From NCBI GenBank assembly GCA_018711265.1, contig DVIM01000035.1, positions 1-48,034 of the forward strand: 48,034 nucleotides of DNA, read 5' to 3'. The DNA comes from Spyradocola merdavium (GTDB lineage: Bacteria > Bacillota > Clostridia > Christensenellales > UBA1750). Below are positions 14,504 to 22,832 of this stretch, one piece after another. The notes under the pieces were generated by a model. That model was not told where the DNA came from and searched no databases. It saw only the letters and a program-made list of their open reading frames with translations. The translations under genes and the position numbers were made by a program. Positions within the stretch are counted from its first letter, which is position 1, and every line of letters starts with the position of its first letter.

Positions 14504-14532
14504 ATTATACCACCATTTTCCCCCGCGCGCAA
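14504..14532 (-). promoter_or_regulatory. Promoter of rpsB-tsf-pyrH
   Basis: Minus strand TTGCGC (14527-14532), 17-base spacer, perfect TATAAT (14504-14509). Confidence 0.7.
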
Positions 14533-14618
14533 CCGCTGAATGCGGGTTCTCTCGCGATTTTAACATGAAAATGGCCGCGCGCATCCCCCCTGCCGGGCAA
14601 AATGCGCGCGCATGGCGT

Positions 14619-14646
14619 TTGCGATGCGGCCGGATCATGGTATAAT
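14619..14646 (+). promoter_or_regulatory. Promoter of the GDSL esterase gene
   Basis: TTGCGA (14619-14624), 16-base spacer, TATAAT (14641-14646), 34 bases upstream of the start codon. Confidence 0.65.
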
Positions 14647-14680
14647 GAAAGAACAAAAGCATTTGCGGAGGGGATCTTTT

Positions 14681-15286
14681 ATGCAGAACATCGATTGGAC
14701 GCGCGGCAAGACCGCGATCTTCATCGGCTCCAGCGTCTGCCAGGGCTGCGGCGCGACGAACGAGCGCGGCTGGAGCGCCATGGCGGCCGAGCGCATGGCG
14801 CGCAACGGCTGGACGACCTCGAACTGCGCCATCGGCGGGCAGAACACGGCGGACATCCTCCTGCGCCTGGAGCGCGACGTCATCGCCCACGCGCCCGCGG
14901 TCTGCTTCGTGGGCCTGGGCCTGTCCAACGAGGGGCTGGCCGCGGCGGAAAACCCCGCCGTGCCCTGCGGCATCTTCCTGAACAACCTTGGGAAGATCGT
15001 CGAGGCGCTGGAGGGCGCCGGCATCTTCCCCATCGTGGGCGGCGTCTACCCCAACAACGACTACACCCCGGAAAAGAGCGAGTGGCTCCACCGCGTCCGC
15101 GACGAGATGGATACCTGGGACGTGCCCGTGCTGCAGTGGCTGGACGGCCTGGAGGTCGGCAAGACCGGGCACTACCCCGCGGGCTGGGAGAACGACCCCT
15201 GGCACCCCAACGACACCGGCTACGCGCACTTCTACGAGCAGATTCCCCAGCGCGTCTGGGACAAACTGGAATGCCCCAAGCCCTAG
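14681..15286 (+). CDS. SGNH/GDSL-type hydrolase
   Basis: A 201-residue cytoplasmic esterase-like protein without signal peptide. Block I reads AIFIGSSVCQGCGA: the catalytic Ser is in the GSSV-x-G context that replaces GDS in part of the SGNH family. The Gly of NCAIGGQNT and the Asn of GLGLSNEGL suit blocks II and III, and WHPNDTGYAHF near the C-terminus supplies the Asp/His pair of block V. The ATG at 14681 is chosen because GGAGGGG lies 8 bases upstream. An alpha/beta-hydrolase gene follows after 15 bases, so the two probably deacylate the same type of substrate, perhaps acylated sugars; the substrate is unknown. Confidence 0.8.
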   Translation: MQNIDWTRGKTAIFIGSSVCQGCGATNERGWSAMAAERMARNGWTTSNCAIGGQNTADILLRLERDVIAHAPAVCFVGLGLSNEGLAAAENPAVPCGIFLNNLGKIVEALEGAGIFPIVGGVYPNNDYTPEKSEWLHRVRDEMDTWDVPVLQWLDGLEVGKTGHYPAGWENDPWHPNDTGYAHFYEQIPQRVWDKLECPKP

Positions 15287-15301
15287 AGAGGAGGGAGAGA
15301 G

Positions 15302-16225
15302 ATGGCCATCGTGCCCTTTGCCGCGCAATCCTATGACGAGTTCCCGGAGAGCCGGGAGACCTGCGAGGGGATGCGCTCCCTCGCCATGGACAAGTCCGCC
15401 ATCGGCGTGGACTTCCACCTGGACGTCCCCTATGCCGAGCGCGACGGGCGCACGCTGCACCTGCAGATCTTCGTGCCCGTGCGCCACGGCGACGGGCCGG
15501 ACGCGCGATACCCCCTGGTGGTCTACGTCCAGGGTTCGGCCTGGATGGAGCAGGAGATCCACCGCTACATGGCGCAGGTGGAGCGCATCGCGGCGCGCGG
15601 GTTTGTCGCGGCGGTGGTGGAGTACCGGCCCTCGACGCTCCGGCCCTTCCCCGCGCAGGTGCAGGACGCCAAGACCGCCGTCCGCTTCCTGCGCAAGGAG
15701 GCCGCGCGCTACCGCATCGATCCCGCGCGCGTGGCCCTGATGGGCGACAGCTCCGGCGGGCACACCGCGGTGCTCGCGGGCTTCACCGCGGGCGTAGCGG
15801 AGCTGGACACCCCGCTCTACGGCGAATACCCCTGCGATGTGCGCGCCATCGTGGACTATTACGGCCCGACGGACGTCAGCCGCATGTGCGAGCGCCCCTC
15901 CACCCAGGACCACATCTCCCCCGACAGCCCCGAGGGCCGCATGATCGGCGGGTACAACGTCCTGGAGCACCCGGAAAAGGTCGCGCCCACCGTGCCCATG
16001 CGCTACATCGGCCGCGAGCCCCTGCCGCCGCTGCTCATCCTGCACGGCACAAAGGACCGCCTCGTGCCGTTCCACCAGAGCGTCCTCCTCTATGAGGCCA
16101 TGCGGGAGAAGGGCAAGGACGCGACGTTCTACCGGGTTGAAGGCGCGGACCACGGCGGGCCGGCCTTCTGGGCGCCCAAGACGCTGGACGTGGTCTGCGG
16201 GTTCCTCGCGCGCTGCCTGAAGTAG
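15302..16225 (+). CDS. Alpha/beta-hydrolase (BD-FAE / acetyl-esterase type)
   Basis: A 307-residue serine hydrolase. The nucleophile elbow is MGDSSGGHTAVLA (Ser about 159); LLILHGTKDRLVPFHQS supplies the acid (Asp about 249) and GADHGGPAFW the His (about 284). The oxyanion region, usually HGGGW, reads VYVQGSAWMEQE. The N-terminal part (DVPYAERDGRTLHLQIFVP) matches the beta-strand that opens BD-FAE-type feruloyl/acetyl esterases. No signal peptide, so it acts inside the cell on imported esters. It forms a pair with the upstream SGNH esterase gene. Exact substrate is unknown; acetylated xylo-oligosaccharides are a reasonable guess. Confidence 0.82.
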   Translation: MAIVPFAAQSYDEFPESRETCEGMRSLAMDKSAIGVDFHLDVPYAERDGRTLHLQIFVPVRHGDGPDARYPLVVYVQGSAWMEQEIHRYMAQVERIAARGFVAAVVEYRPSTLRPFPAQVQDAKTAVRFLRKEAARYRIDPARVALMGDSSGGHTAVLAGFTAGVAELDTPLYGEYPCDVRAIVDYYGPTDVSRMCERPSTQDHISPDSPEGRMIGGYNVLEHPEKVAPTVPMRYIGREPLPPLLILHGTKDRLVPFHQSVLLYEAMREKGKDATFYRVEGADHGGPAFWAPKTLDVVCGFLARCLK

Positions 16226-16234
16226 GGCGCGCGC

Positions 16235-17380
16235 TCAGAGGGCGAGCAGATTTCCCAGGGAGGCGTCGTCCGCCGTGCCCTGGCGGCGCAGCAGAACCGC
16301 CGCGTTGTGGTCGAAGCGCGAGTGCTCGATCAGGCGGAAGGCCGCGGCCGCCGCGTCCACGAACCCCTCGCGCGTGGGGACGGACGCCGTGTAGCCGATC
16401 AGGAGGAAGCGCAGCAGGGCGTACAGCGCGCACAGGGCCGAGAACTCGTCCGCAAAGCTCTCGTGCCGGTCCGAGAAGGGGAAGCACTCGTAGAACAGAT
16501 GGTGGACGAGCAGGTGCTCAAAGTGCCGCTCCCACGCGGGGAAGCGGCCGGCAAACGCGGCGCGGGCGCTGCAGAATTCCGCCGGCGAGGACAGGCGCGC
16601 CTCTGCAATCTCCCGATACGGGGAAAGGCTCTCGCTCGTCTGCGCAAGGGCGTCGAGCACGCCCCGGAGCGCGGAAAGGCCCGCGGCCGCGTCCGGCGCA
16701 AAGGCGGGGAGCGCCTCCGCGCACAGGCCGAGGCGGCTGATCTCCGCGCCCATGCGGCCGGCCTCCGCGTCCATCAGGGGCTCCAGCGCCCGCAGCGCCA
16801 GCCCCACCCGCGCGATGCGCTCCGGCAGCGGCAGCGCCCGCTTTTGCAGGATCTCGCCGCAGAGGGCGCGGATCGCGCTGTAGTAGCCGCGCGGGCGGCG
16901 CAGGCGCTTGCCCGCGGGCGGCGCGCTCTCAAGCGTCAGCTCCACGCTGCGGAAGGTCAGGGGCTCTTCCCGGTCGAGCAGCTGCTCCACCACCGCCTCG
17001 CAGCTGTTGGAGCAGGAGCACTCGTAGGCGAACTCCCCGCGCGGCGCGCGCGGATAGAGCCGGCAGATCGAGGGCAGCGCGTCCTCGCCGCAGGCCAGCT
17101 GCAGGGCGCAGAGCCCGTCCTCCGCCCGCAGGGGGCAGTCGCCGTCAAAGCGCGGATTGATCAGGCGGAAGCGCTCGGGCGAGGGGTCCTTGGGCGCGTA
17201 GAAGGCGCAGTCCAGCCGGCGGCGGATCTCGGGCGGGCAGTCCATGCCCAGCAGGCGGAAGTATTCCTCCATGCGGACGGAAATGCCCCAGCCCTTGCAG
17301 CAGGTCGAGCGGCAGCTCCCGCCCTTGCAGCGGAAGGACGGGTAGATATCGGGAACGAGAAACGCGTGCGTAAAGGGCAT
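16235..17380 (-). CDS. fliB: FliB-type lysine N-methylase
   Basis: A 381-residue protein of the FliB family, which in Salmonella methylates flagellin lysines and probably uses an iron-sulfur cluster. The N-terminus holds the Cys-rich signature: FRCKGGSCRSTCCKGWGISV then CPLRAEDGLCALQLACGEDA and SICRLYPRAPRGEFAYECSC with SNSCEAVV, giving more than ten Cys within the first 130 residues. The rest is helical with YECFPFSDRHESF near residue 300. No flagellin or other motility gene is in the window, so the substrate cannot be inferred; many non-motile Clostridia carry this family. It is convergent with the esterase gene (9-base gap). Confidence 0.85.
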   Translation of the reverse strand: MPFTHAFLVPDIYPSFRCKGGSCRSTCCKGWGISVRMEEYFRLLGMDCPPEIRRRLDCAFYAPKDPSPERFRLINPRFDGDCPLRAEDGLCALQLACGEDALPSICRLYPRAPRGEFAYECSCSNSCEAVVEQLLDREEPLTFRSVELTLESAPPAGKRLRRPRGYYSAIRALCGEILQKRALPLPERIARVGLALRALEPLMDAEAGRMGAEISRLGLCAEALPAFAPDAAAGLSALRGVLDALAQTSESLSPYREIAEARLSSPAEFCSARAAFAGRFPAWERHFEHLLVHHLFYECFPFSDRHESFADEFSALCALYALLRFLLIGYTASVPTREGFVDAAAAAFRLIEHSRFDHNAAVLLRRQGTADDASLGNLLAL

Positions 17381-17487
17381 GAAACAGCCCTCCTTTCCGT
17401 TTTATTGCTCTAAAGTAGGAGCATACGGAATTCGGAGGGCACAATCAATCATGAAACTGTTTTCGTTTTGTTACAATTTTTTCGCGC

Positions 17488-18549
17488 TCACTCGTCGAGC
17501 ACGACGACGGGCTTGATCAGATCGCGCGGCTTGTCGCGCATGAGGAGCAGCGCCTCCTCCAAATGGCCCCAGCCGTAGAACACGTGCGTGGAGAGCGCGC
17601 GCACGTCCAGGCGCTTCCAGAGGAGCAGCTGCGCGAGCTTTTCCATGCGCAGGCGCCCGCCGGGCATCAGGCCGCCCTCGATGCGCTTGTGGCCCATGCC
17701 CACGCCCCAGGCCACGCGCGGGATGCCGATGGCGTCGCCGGAGCTCAGGTAGTTGACGTTGCCCACGCAGCCGCCCGGGCGCAGGGCGCGCACGGCCTGG
17801 GCAAAGGCGGACTCGTCCCCGCCGGCGATGAGCACGCGGTCCACGCCGCGGTACCCCGTAAGGCGCAGGACCTGCTCGTCGATGCCGCCGTCCCGGTAGC
17901 TCAGGATATCGGTCGCGCCAAAGGCGCGGGCGGTCTCCTGGCAGACGGGGCGCGTGCCCACCGCGAGGATCCGGCCCGCGCCGCGCAGCGCGGAGGCGGC
18001 CACGGCCATCAGCCCCACGGGGCCGATGCCGATGACCAGCACCGTGTCGCCGAACTGCACGTCCGCAAGCTCCGCGGCGTGAAAGCCGGTGGGCACCATG
18101 TCCGAGAGCATGCAGGCGTCCACGACCGAGATCTCGCGGGGAAGGTGCGCGAGGTTTCCGTCGGCGTCGTTGACGTGGAAGTATTCGGCGAAGACGCCGT
18201 CCTTGACGTTGGAGAACTTCCAGCCGCCCAGCATCCCGCCCGAGTGCATGGGGAAGCCCGCCTGCGCCTCCAGGGAGTTCCACACGGGCGTGATGGCGGG
18301 GACCAGCACGCGGTCCCCGGGGTGAAAGTCCTTGACCAGGGCGCCGACCTCCACGACCTCGGCGCAGCACTCGTGGCCCAGGGTGAGATTTTCGCGCTCG
18401 CCGAGCGCGCCTTCAAAGAGCGTGTGCACGTCCGAGGTGCACGCGGAGACCGCCAGCGGCCGGCAGACCGCGTCCAGCGGCCCGACGCCGGGCTTGCGCT
18501 TCTCCATCCAGGCGCTGCGGCCGATCTTTTGCATTGCGTAGGCCTTCAT
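17488..18549 (-). CDS. adh: NADP-type zinc secondary alcohol dehydrogenase
   Basis: A 353-residue medium-chain dehydrogenase, reducing ketones or aldehydes to secondary alcohols (for example acetone to isopropanol). It is co-linear with the Thermoanaerobacter enzyme (352 residues). Catalytic zinc ligands are Cys 37 (SACTSDVH), His 59 (LGHE) and Asp 150 (LSDMVPTGFH). The Rossmann motif is VLVIGIGPVGLMAVA. The NADP-selecting loop reads AVGTRPVC, where the Arg is kept and Thr replaces the Ser of the Thermoanaerobacter enzyme; the Tyr of SYRDG is also kept. Start at 18549 opens the conserved MKAYAM. No metabolic partner gene is adjacent. Confidence 0.92.
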   Translation of the reverse strand: MKAYAMQKIGRSAWMEKRKPGVGPLDAVCRPLAVSACTSDVHTLFEGALGERENLTLGHECCAEVVEVGALVKDFHPGDRVLVPAITPVWNSLEAQAGFPMHSGGMLGGWKFSNVKDGVFAEYFHVNDADGNLAHLPREISVVDACMLSDMVPTGFHAAELADVQFGDTVLVIGIGPVGLMAVAASALRGAGRILAVGTRPVCQETARAFGATDILSYRDGGIDEQVLRLTGYRGVDRVLIAGGDESAFAQAVRALRPGGCVGNVNYLSSGDAIGIPRVAWGVGMGHKRIEGGLMPGGRLRMEKLAQLLLWKRLDVRALSTHVFYGWGHLEEALLLMRDKPRDLIKPVVVLDE

Positions 18550-18678
18550 CGCGTAAAAACACCCGACCTTTCTGCCCCATTTTGCAGGGCAAGCTCGTTT
18601 TGAAGATAGAGTGCCCGGTTTTTTCCGGAAACATGGCGGAAAGATTCGGCAGGAAATTTTTTTGGAACTGGAAAGCAG

Positions 18679-19611
18679 GTGATCTCCATACTGTATCTGA
18701 ACGACATCAACCGCGAGCTCACGGCCGCGCCGGCGGCGTTTGCCGCGCGCGCGGATGCGGAATACGAAGCGCGGCTTCAGCGCCTGGCGCAGGACATCTA
18801 CGCCCACCGGGAGGAGAACCCCGTCATCCTGATCTCCGGCCCCTCAGGCAGCGGCAAGACCACCACCGCCCTGAAGCTGGAAAAGCTGCTCGACAGCTGG
18901 GGCTGCGAGACGCACACCCTCTCGATGGACAACTACTTCCACCCCTTTGACGAGGAGCAGCGCCAGCGCGCCGCCCGCGGGGAGATCGACCTGGAATCCC
19001 CCGCGCGCGTGGACGCGGACCTGCTCAGCCGCCAGCTCCGGGACATCATCCGACGGCGGCCGGTGCGCCTGCCCAAGTACGACTTTACGACCTCGCAGCG
19101 GGTGTATCCCGGCGCCGTGCTCGAGCGCCGGAGCGGGGACCTGGTCATCCTGGAGGGCATCCACGCGCTCAACCCGGACGTTGTGCAGATCCCGGACGAA
19201 TCCAGCGCCCGGCTCTACATCAGCGTGCGCACGCGCGTGGCCGACGGCGGCCTCGTCCTGCACCCGGCCAAGATCCGCCTGCTGCGGCGCATGGTGCGCG
19301 ACAGGCTCTACCGCAGCCGCAGCGTGGAGGAGACGCTGCGCCTCTACGACAGCGTGCAGCGCGGCGAGGGCCTCTACATCATGCCCCACAAGCACCGCGC
19401 CACGCACGAGATCGACACCTTTTTCCCCTATGAGATCGGCGCGTACCGGCCCCTGCTGCTCCAGGACCTGCTGGGGCTGGACCCGGAGGCGCTTGCGCCG
19501 ATCCAGGACCTTTTGCAGATCCTCACAAACGCCGCGCCCCTGCGCGAGGCGTTTGTTCCCCGCTCGTCCATGATCCGCGAGTTCATCGGCAACGGGCAGT
19601 TTGCCTACTAA
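18679..19611 (+). CDS. Uridine-kinase-like P-loop nucleoside kinase
   Basis: A 310-residue cytoplasmic protein of the phosphoribulokinase/uridine kinase family. The Walker A is ILISGPSGSGKTTTAL (about residues 50-65); HTLSMDNYFHPFDEEQR holds the base/sugar-binding Asp, and DLVILEGIHALNPDVV the Walker B strand. It lacks an N-terminal TGS domain but has about 45 extra residues before the P-loop, like the 'nucleoside kinase' proteins of Clostridia. It starts at GTG 18679 with GGAAAG nearby. The next gene follows after 22 bases, suggesting an operon. Natural substrate is uncertain. Confidence 0.85.
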   Translation: MISILYLNDINRELTAAPAAFAARADAEYEARLQRLAQDIYAHREENPVILISGPSGSGKTTTALKLEKLLDSWGCETHTLSMDNYFHPFDEEQRQRAARGEIDLESPARVDADLLSRQLRDIIRRRPVRLPKYDFTTSQRVYPGAVLERRSGDLVILEGIHALNPDVVQIPDESSARLYISVRTRVADGGLVLHPAKIRLLRRMVRDRLYRSRSVEETLRLYDSVQRGEGLYIMPHKHRATHEIDTFFPYEIGAYRPLLLQDLLGLDPEALAPIQDLLQILTNAAPLREAFVPRSSMIREFIGNGQFAY

Positions 19612-19633
19612 AAGAAAAAAGGGGGAAGCGACG

Positions 19634-20173
19634 ATGAAAGACGGCGCACAGAGGCGCCCGCTCCAGGACCTGAGCCGGGAGCAGCTCGAGGAGCTGATCG
19701 GCCTCTACGCCAAGAACTGGCTCGCGCTGGACGGCGTCTGGTTCCAGGCGGCGGAGCGGCGCTACGGCATGGACGCGGCCATGGACCTGGACGAGGACGC
19801 CTGGCGGCGCTACACGGAGATCGAGGCGCGGCGCATCAAGGCGTTTCTGGGCCTTGCGGAGCGGCCCGGCCTTGCGGGGCTGGAGCGCGCGCTCCGGCTG
19901 CGCTTTTACGGCCAGCTCAACTGCGACGAGGTCCTGCGGGAGGAGAACGCGCTCGTCTACCGCGTGGTGGACTGCCGCGTGCAGAGCGCGCGCACGCGCA
20001 AGGGCATGCCCCTGCACCCCTGCAAGCGCGTGGGGCTCGTCGAATACGCGGGGTTTGCCCGCGCCATCGACGACCGCCTGACCTGCGAATGCCTGAGCTG
20101 CTATCCGGACGTCCGGGACGGCGCCTGCGCCTGCGCCTGCGCCTGGCGGTTCGCCCTGACAAAAGAGGACTAA
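19634..20173 (+). CDS. DUF6125-like cytosolic protein
   Basis: A 179-residue soluble protein of unknown function, resembling the DUF6125 family of anaerobes. The N-terminal half is helical (LSREQLEELIGLYAKNWLAL then DGVWFQAAERRYGMDAAMDL, where the WL-LDG-WF pattern is characteristic). The C-terminal half is Cys-rich: VVDCRVQSAR, HPCKRVGLVEY, TCECLSCYPDVRDGACACAC; eight Cys in the last 50 residues suggest metal or cluster binding. GGGGGAAG precedes the ATG. It is co-directional with and close to the uridine-kinase-like gene, and a terminator follows. Confidence 0.72.
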   Translation: MKDGAQRRPLQDLSREQLEELIGLYAKNWLALDGVWFQAAERRYGMDAAMDLDEDAWRRYTEIEARRIKAFLGLAERPGLAGLERALRLRFYGQLNCDEVLREENALVYRVVDCRVQSARTRKGMPLHPCKRVGLVEYAGFARAIDDRLTCECLSCYPDVRDGACACACAWRFALTKED

Positions 20174-20177
20174 ACAA

Positions 20178-20226
20178 CCGCGCGGCCGCACCCCTGCGAT
20201 GGAGTGCGGCCGCGCGGCGGTTTTTG
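20178..20226 (+). terminator. Terminator after the DUF6125-like gene
   Basis: 14-base-pair perfect GC-rich stem (20178-20191 with 20204-20217) followed by CGGTTTTT. It also sits just past the end of the convergent MocA-type gene. Confidence 0.85.
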
Positions 20227-20229
20227 GGG

Positions 20230-21306
20230 CTATTGCCGGTTGGAGAGGTCCAGGGCCTGCATCTGGGCGCGGACGCAGAGCTCCGCGGCCTTCAGGGCGT
20301 GGGCCTGGGTCATGGCGTTCTCGGTGCGGTTCAGGCAATCCAGGATGAGCCGGCCGAAGAAGGGGAGGCCCGTCCGGCCGGTGGCGTGGAATTCGTGCTC
20401 GCCCGCGCCGTCCACCAGGAAGAGGAGGTTTTCCTCCGCGCTGCGGGCGACGTCCACATATTTGCGCATCTCGATGTAGCCCTGCGTGCCCAGCAGGACC
20501 GTGCGGCCGTCGCCCCAGGTGCGCAGGCCGTCCGGCGTGAACCAATCCACGCGGAAGTAGCCCGTCGCGCCGTTGTCGGCCAGGAGCGTGCAGTCGCCAA
20601 AGTCGTCCAGCTCCGGGAACTGCGGATGCGCGTAGTTGGCGACCTTGGCCTGGAGGATGGTCGCGTCCTGCGCGCCCGTATAATAGAGGAACTGCTCGGC
20701 CTGGTGGCTGCCGATGTCGCACAGGATGCCGCCGTACTTCTCCCGCGCGAAGAACCAGTCCGGGCGGATGGCGGCCTGGAGCCGGTGCGGCCCGAGCCCC
20801 AGCACCTGGATCACGCGGCCGATGGCCCCGCGGCGCACCAGCTCGTCGGCCAGCACCGCGGCCTCCGACTGCAGGCGCTCGCTGTAGTTGACCATGTACT
20901 TGCGGCCCGTCTGCGCGACGGCCTCGCGCACGGCCGCGAGCTGGTCCAGCGTGGTCAGCGGCGCCTTGTCCGTAAAGTAGTCCTTTCCCGCGCGCATGGC
21001 CCGGATGCCCAGGGCGGCGCGCTCGCTGGGGACGCAGGCCCCCGCGATCAGGCGCGTCTCCCCGTCGGAAAGGACCTGCGCCTCGGAGGCGGCGGGCCGG
21101 GCCTGCGGGTACTTGGCGCAGAAGGCGCGCACCTTCTGCGGGTCCGGGTCGTAGACCCATTTGAGCGTCGCGCCCGCGCGCAGCAGGCCGTCCGCCATGC
21201 CGTAGATGTGCCCGTGGTCCAGGCCGACGGCGGAGAAGACGAACTCCCCCGGCGCGACGACCGGGTCCGAGCAGCCCGCAAAGGCGGAAAAGATGTCCTC
21301 GTACAT
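20230..21306 (-). CDS. Gfo/Idh/MocA-family oxidoreductase
   Basis: A 358-residue NAD(P)-dependent sugar or cyclitol dehydrogenase family member. The N-terminal Rossmann part is slightly unusual: FVFSAVGLDHGHIYGMADGL lacks the classic GxGxxG, with DHGHIYG in its place. The central signature is GKDYFTDKAPLTTLDQL with the catalytic Lys, and the substrate side contains KYGGILCDIGSHQAEQFLYY with the His. Members lacking the glycine loop often use a bound or differently held cofactor. AAGGAGG precedes the start. It follows the M24 peptidase gene by 39 bases and probably shares its promoter; no carbohydrate locus is nearby. Confidence 0.85.
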   Translation of the reverse strand: MYEDIFSAFAGCSDPVVAPGEFVFSAVGLDHGHIYGMADGLLRAGATLKWVYDPDPQKVRAFCAKYPQARPAASEAQVLSDGETRLIAGACVPSERAALGIRAMRAGKDYFTDKAPLTTLDQLAAVREAVAQTGRKYMVNYSERLQSEAAVLADELVRRGAIGRVIQVLGLGPHRLQAAIRPDWFFAREKYGGILCDIGSHQAEQFLYYTGAQDATILQAKVANYAHPQFPELDDFGDCTLLADNGATGYFRVDWFTPDGLRTWGDGRTVLLGTQGYIEMRKYVDVARSAEENLLFLVDGAGEHEFHATGRTGLPFFGRLILDCLNRTENAMTQAHALKAAELCVRAQMQALDLSNRQ

Positions 21307-21345
21307 GGAAAACTCCCTCCTTCCAAGATTGTGCGCCGCCCGGCC

Positions 21346-22422
21346 CTAGTCCAGGACCGTCAGCTCCTTGGGGAAGTGCGTCAGGTTCTCCTTGCCGTCC
21401 GGGGCGAGCCAGACCATGTCCTCGATGCGCACGCCGAACCGGCCGGGCAGGTAGATGCCCGGCTCGATGGTCACGATGCTGCGCGCCGGGAAGGTCCCCG
21501 TGTAGGTGCGGCTGGCGCGCGGGTCCTCGTGGATGTTCAGGCCCAGGCTGTGGCCCAGGCCGTGGCCGAAGTACGCGCCGTAGCCCGCGGCCTCGATGAC
21601 GTCGCGGGCCGCCTTGTCCACGTCGCAGCCGCGCATGCCCTCGGCAAAGGCCGCAAGGCCGGCGGCCTGCGCCTCGAGCACCGTTGCGTAGACCGCGCGC
21701 ATCTCGTCCGTGGCGTGGCCCACGGCAAAGGTGCGCGTCATGTCCGACATGTAGCCGTTGACGACGGCGCCCATGTCGATGGTGACAAAGTCGCCCGGCT
21801 CGATGGCCTTGTGCGAGGGGCGGCCGTGCGGCATGGAGCTCTTCTTGCCGGAGACGAAGATCGGAAGAGACGCCCCCTCCGACCCGCCCAGGTTCATCAG
21901 GTACGTCAGCTTGGCCGCGAGCTCGTCCTCGTAGGCGCCGGGGCGGATGTCCGGCAGGAGGTCGGAAAGCGCCTTCTCCGCGATGGCCTGCGCCCGGCGC
22001 AGCCACTCGATCTCGCGGTCCTCCTTGACCTGGCGCAGGCGCGAGAGCGCGCCCCCCAGCGGCGCCATCTCGCACGGCAGCGCCGCGCGGTAGGCCTCGA
22101 ACTGCGCGACCGTCATCTTCTCGTCCTCGTAGCCCAGGGTGCGGATGCCGGCCTCGGCGACAAAGTCCCGGATGGTTCCCACCGTCGGATAGGAGCCCGC
22201 GGGCTCGATGACGCGGTAGCCCTGCGGCGCCATGACGAGCGTGGCGTTCTCGATGTAGCGGGAGTCCGTAAAGCAGACGCCCTCCCCGCTGCGCAGCACG
22301 AGCACCATCCCCTCCAGGTGGGGAAAGAGCGTCGCGTACTGCATGTTTTCCTCGTGCGTCAGCAGCAGCGCGTCCAGATCCATGGACCGGACGAGCTGCG
22401 CGATCTTCTGCAATCTGTTCAT
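21346..22422 (-). CDS. pepP: M24 family Xaa-Pro aminopeptidase/dipeptidase
   Basis: A 358-residue creatinase-fold metallopeptidase removing N-terminal residues before proline. The N-terminal creatinase domain (about 1-125) is followed by the catalytic pita-bread domain with all five metal ligands: VTIDMG (Asp), GYMSDMTRTF (Asp), YFGHGLGHSLG (His), VTIEPGIYLPG (Glu) and GVRIEDMVWL (Glu). The ATG at 22422 is preceded by AGGAGG 9 bases upstream. Length and domain order match YqhT/PapA-like enzymes of Firmicutes. The MocA-type gene follows on the same strand. Confidence 0.93.
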   Translation of the reverse strand: MNRLQKIAQLVRSMDLDALLLTHEENMQYATLFPHLEGMVLVLRSGEGVCFTDSRYIENATLVMAPQGYRVIEPAGSYPTVGTIRDFVAEAGIRTLGYEDEKMTVAQFEAYRAALPCEMAPLGGALSRLRQVKEDREIEWLRRAQAIAEKALSDLLPDIRPGAYEDELAAKLTYLMNLGGSEGASLPIFVSGKKSSMPHGRPSHKAIEPGDFVTIDMGAVVNGYMSDMTRTFAVGHATDEMRAVYATVLEAQAAGLAAFAEGMRGCDVDKAARDVIEAAGYGAYFGHGLGHSLGLNIHEDPRASRTYTGTFPARSIVTIEPGIYLPGRFGVRIEDMVWLAPDGKENLTHFPKELTVLD

Positions 22423-22468
22423 GTGCAAAGGCCTCCTGCGGTGTGTTTTTTTGCGGGTTCTTTTAGAC

Positions 22469-22497
22469 AGTCTAGCACGGCGCGCGCAAAATGTCAT
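22469..22497 (-). promoter_or_regulatory. Promoter of the M24 peptidase gene
   Basis: Minus strand ATGACA (22492-22497), 17-base spacer, TAGACT (22469-22474), about 47 bases upstream of the start. Confidence 0.6.
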
Positions 22498-22706
22498 CCC
22501 CTTCCCGTTTTTCCAGCAAACCGCGTGCGCGGCGTGGAAAAGGCTGAGAATCCATACAAAAAATGTCGGATTTGGTGTAAACTTTTCGAGAAGATTGACG
22601 CTTTTTGTGAAGATCCCCCTTTTCATGCAGCCGCGGTTGTGTTATAGTAGTAACGGACTTGATCGGGCCCCCATGCGGGGCGGAAGAGTCATTTTCTTTG
22701 CCCAAT

Positions 22707-22726
22707 ATCGATATTTTTATATCGAT
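22707..22726. promoter_or_regulatory. Inverted repeat upstream of rex, operator candidate
   Basis: ATCGATAT-TTTT-ATATCGAT, a perfect 8-4-8 dyad. Rex operators of Gram-positive bacteria are dyads with a 4-base AT-rich centre (TTGTTAA-N4-TTAACAA type), so the spacing fits but the half-site does not match. It lies 30 bases upstream of a promoter for rex. It could bind Rex or another regulator. Confidence 0.5.
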
Positions 22727-22756
22727 AAAACGCAGGACAAAGAAGGCGTTTCCGCA

Positions 22757-22785
22757 TTTACAGGCCCGGTCGAATATGGTAAGAT
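22757..22785 (+). promoter_or_regulatory. Promoter candidate for rex and the downstream fumarate operon
   Basis: TTTACA (22757-22762), 17-base spacer, TAAGAT (22780-22785), 47 bases before the rex start. The match is moderate. Confidence 0.5.
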
Positions 22786-22832
22786 AATGCTGGGAAATAT
22801 CCGCAAAACCGGCAAAAGAAAGGAGAGCGATC

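Larger units (their letters stand above)
22423..22832. other. 410-base divergent regulatory region upstream of rex
   Basis: No credible gene. It is markedly AT-richer than its surroundings. It holds the minus-strand peptidase promoter (22469-22497), a TTATAGTAG box near 22642 that could be an early rex-operon promoter, a 20-base inverted repeat (22707-22726) and a second promoter (22757-22785). Several TTTTTG/CAAAAA tracts lie between 22550 and 22620. Confidence 0.6.

Noticed and set aside
19583..22647. Two frames of over 800 residues overlapping the peptidase and MocA-type genes on both strands
   Set aside because: Both are out-of-frame or antisense readings of the two recognised enzymes; low-complexity Arg/Gly/His/Val composition.
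22642..22734. A canonical Rex site (TTGTTAA-N4-TTAACAA)
   Set aside because: Searched by eye through the rex upstream region and the mdh-fumC and fumC-hdrB gaps; none found. Only the unrelated ATCGATAT dyad is present.
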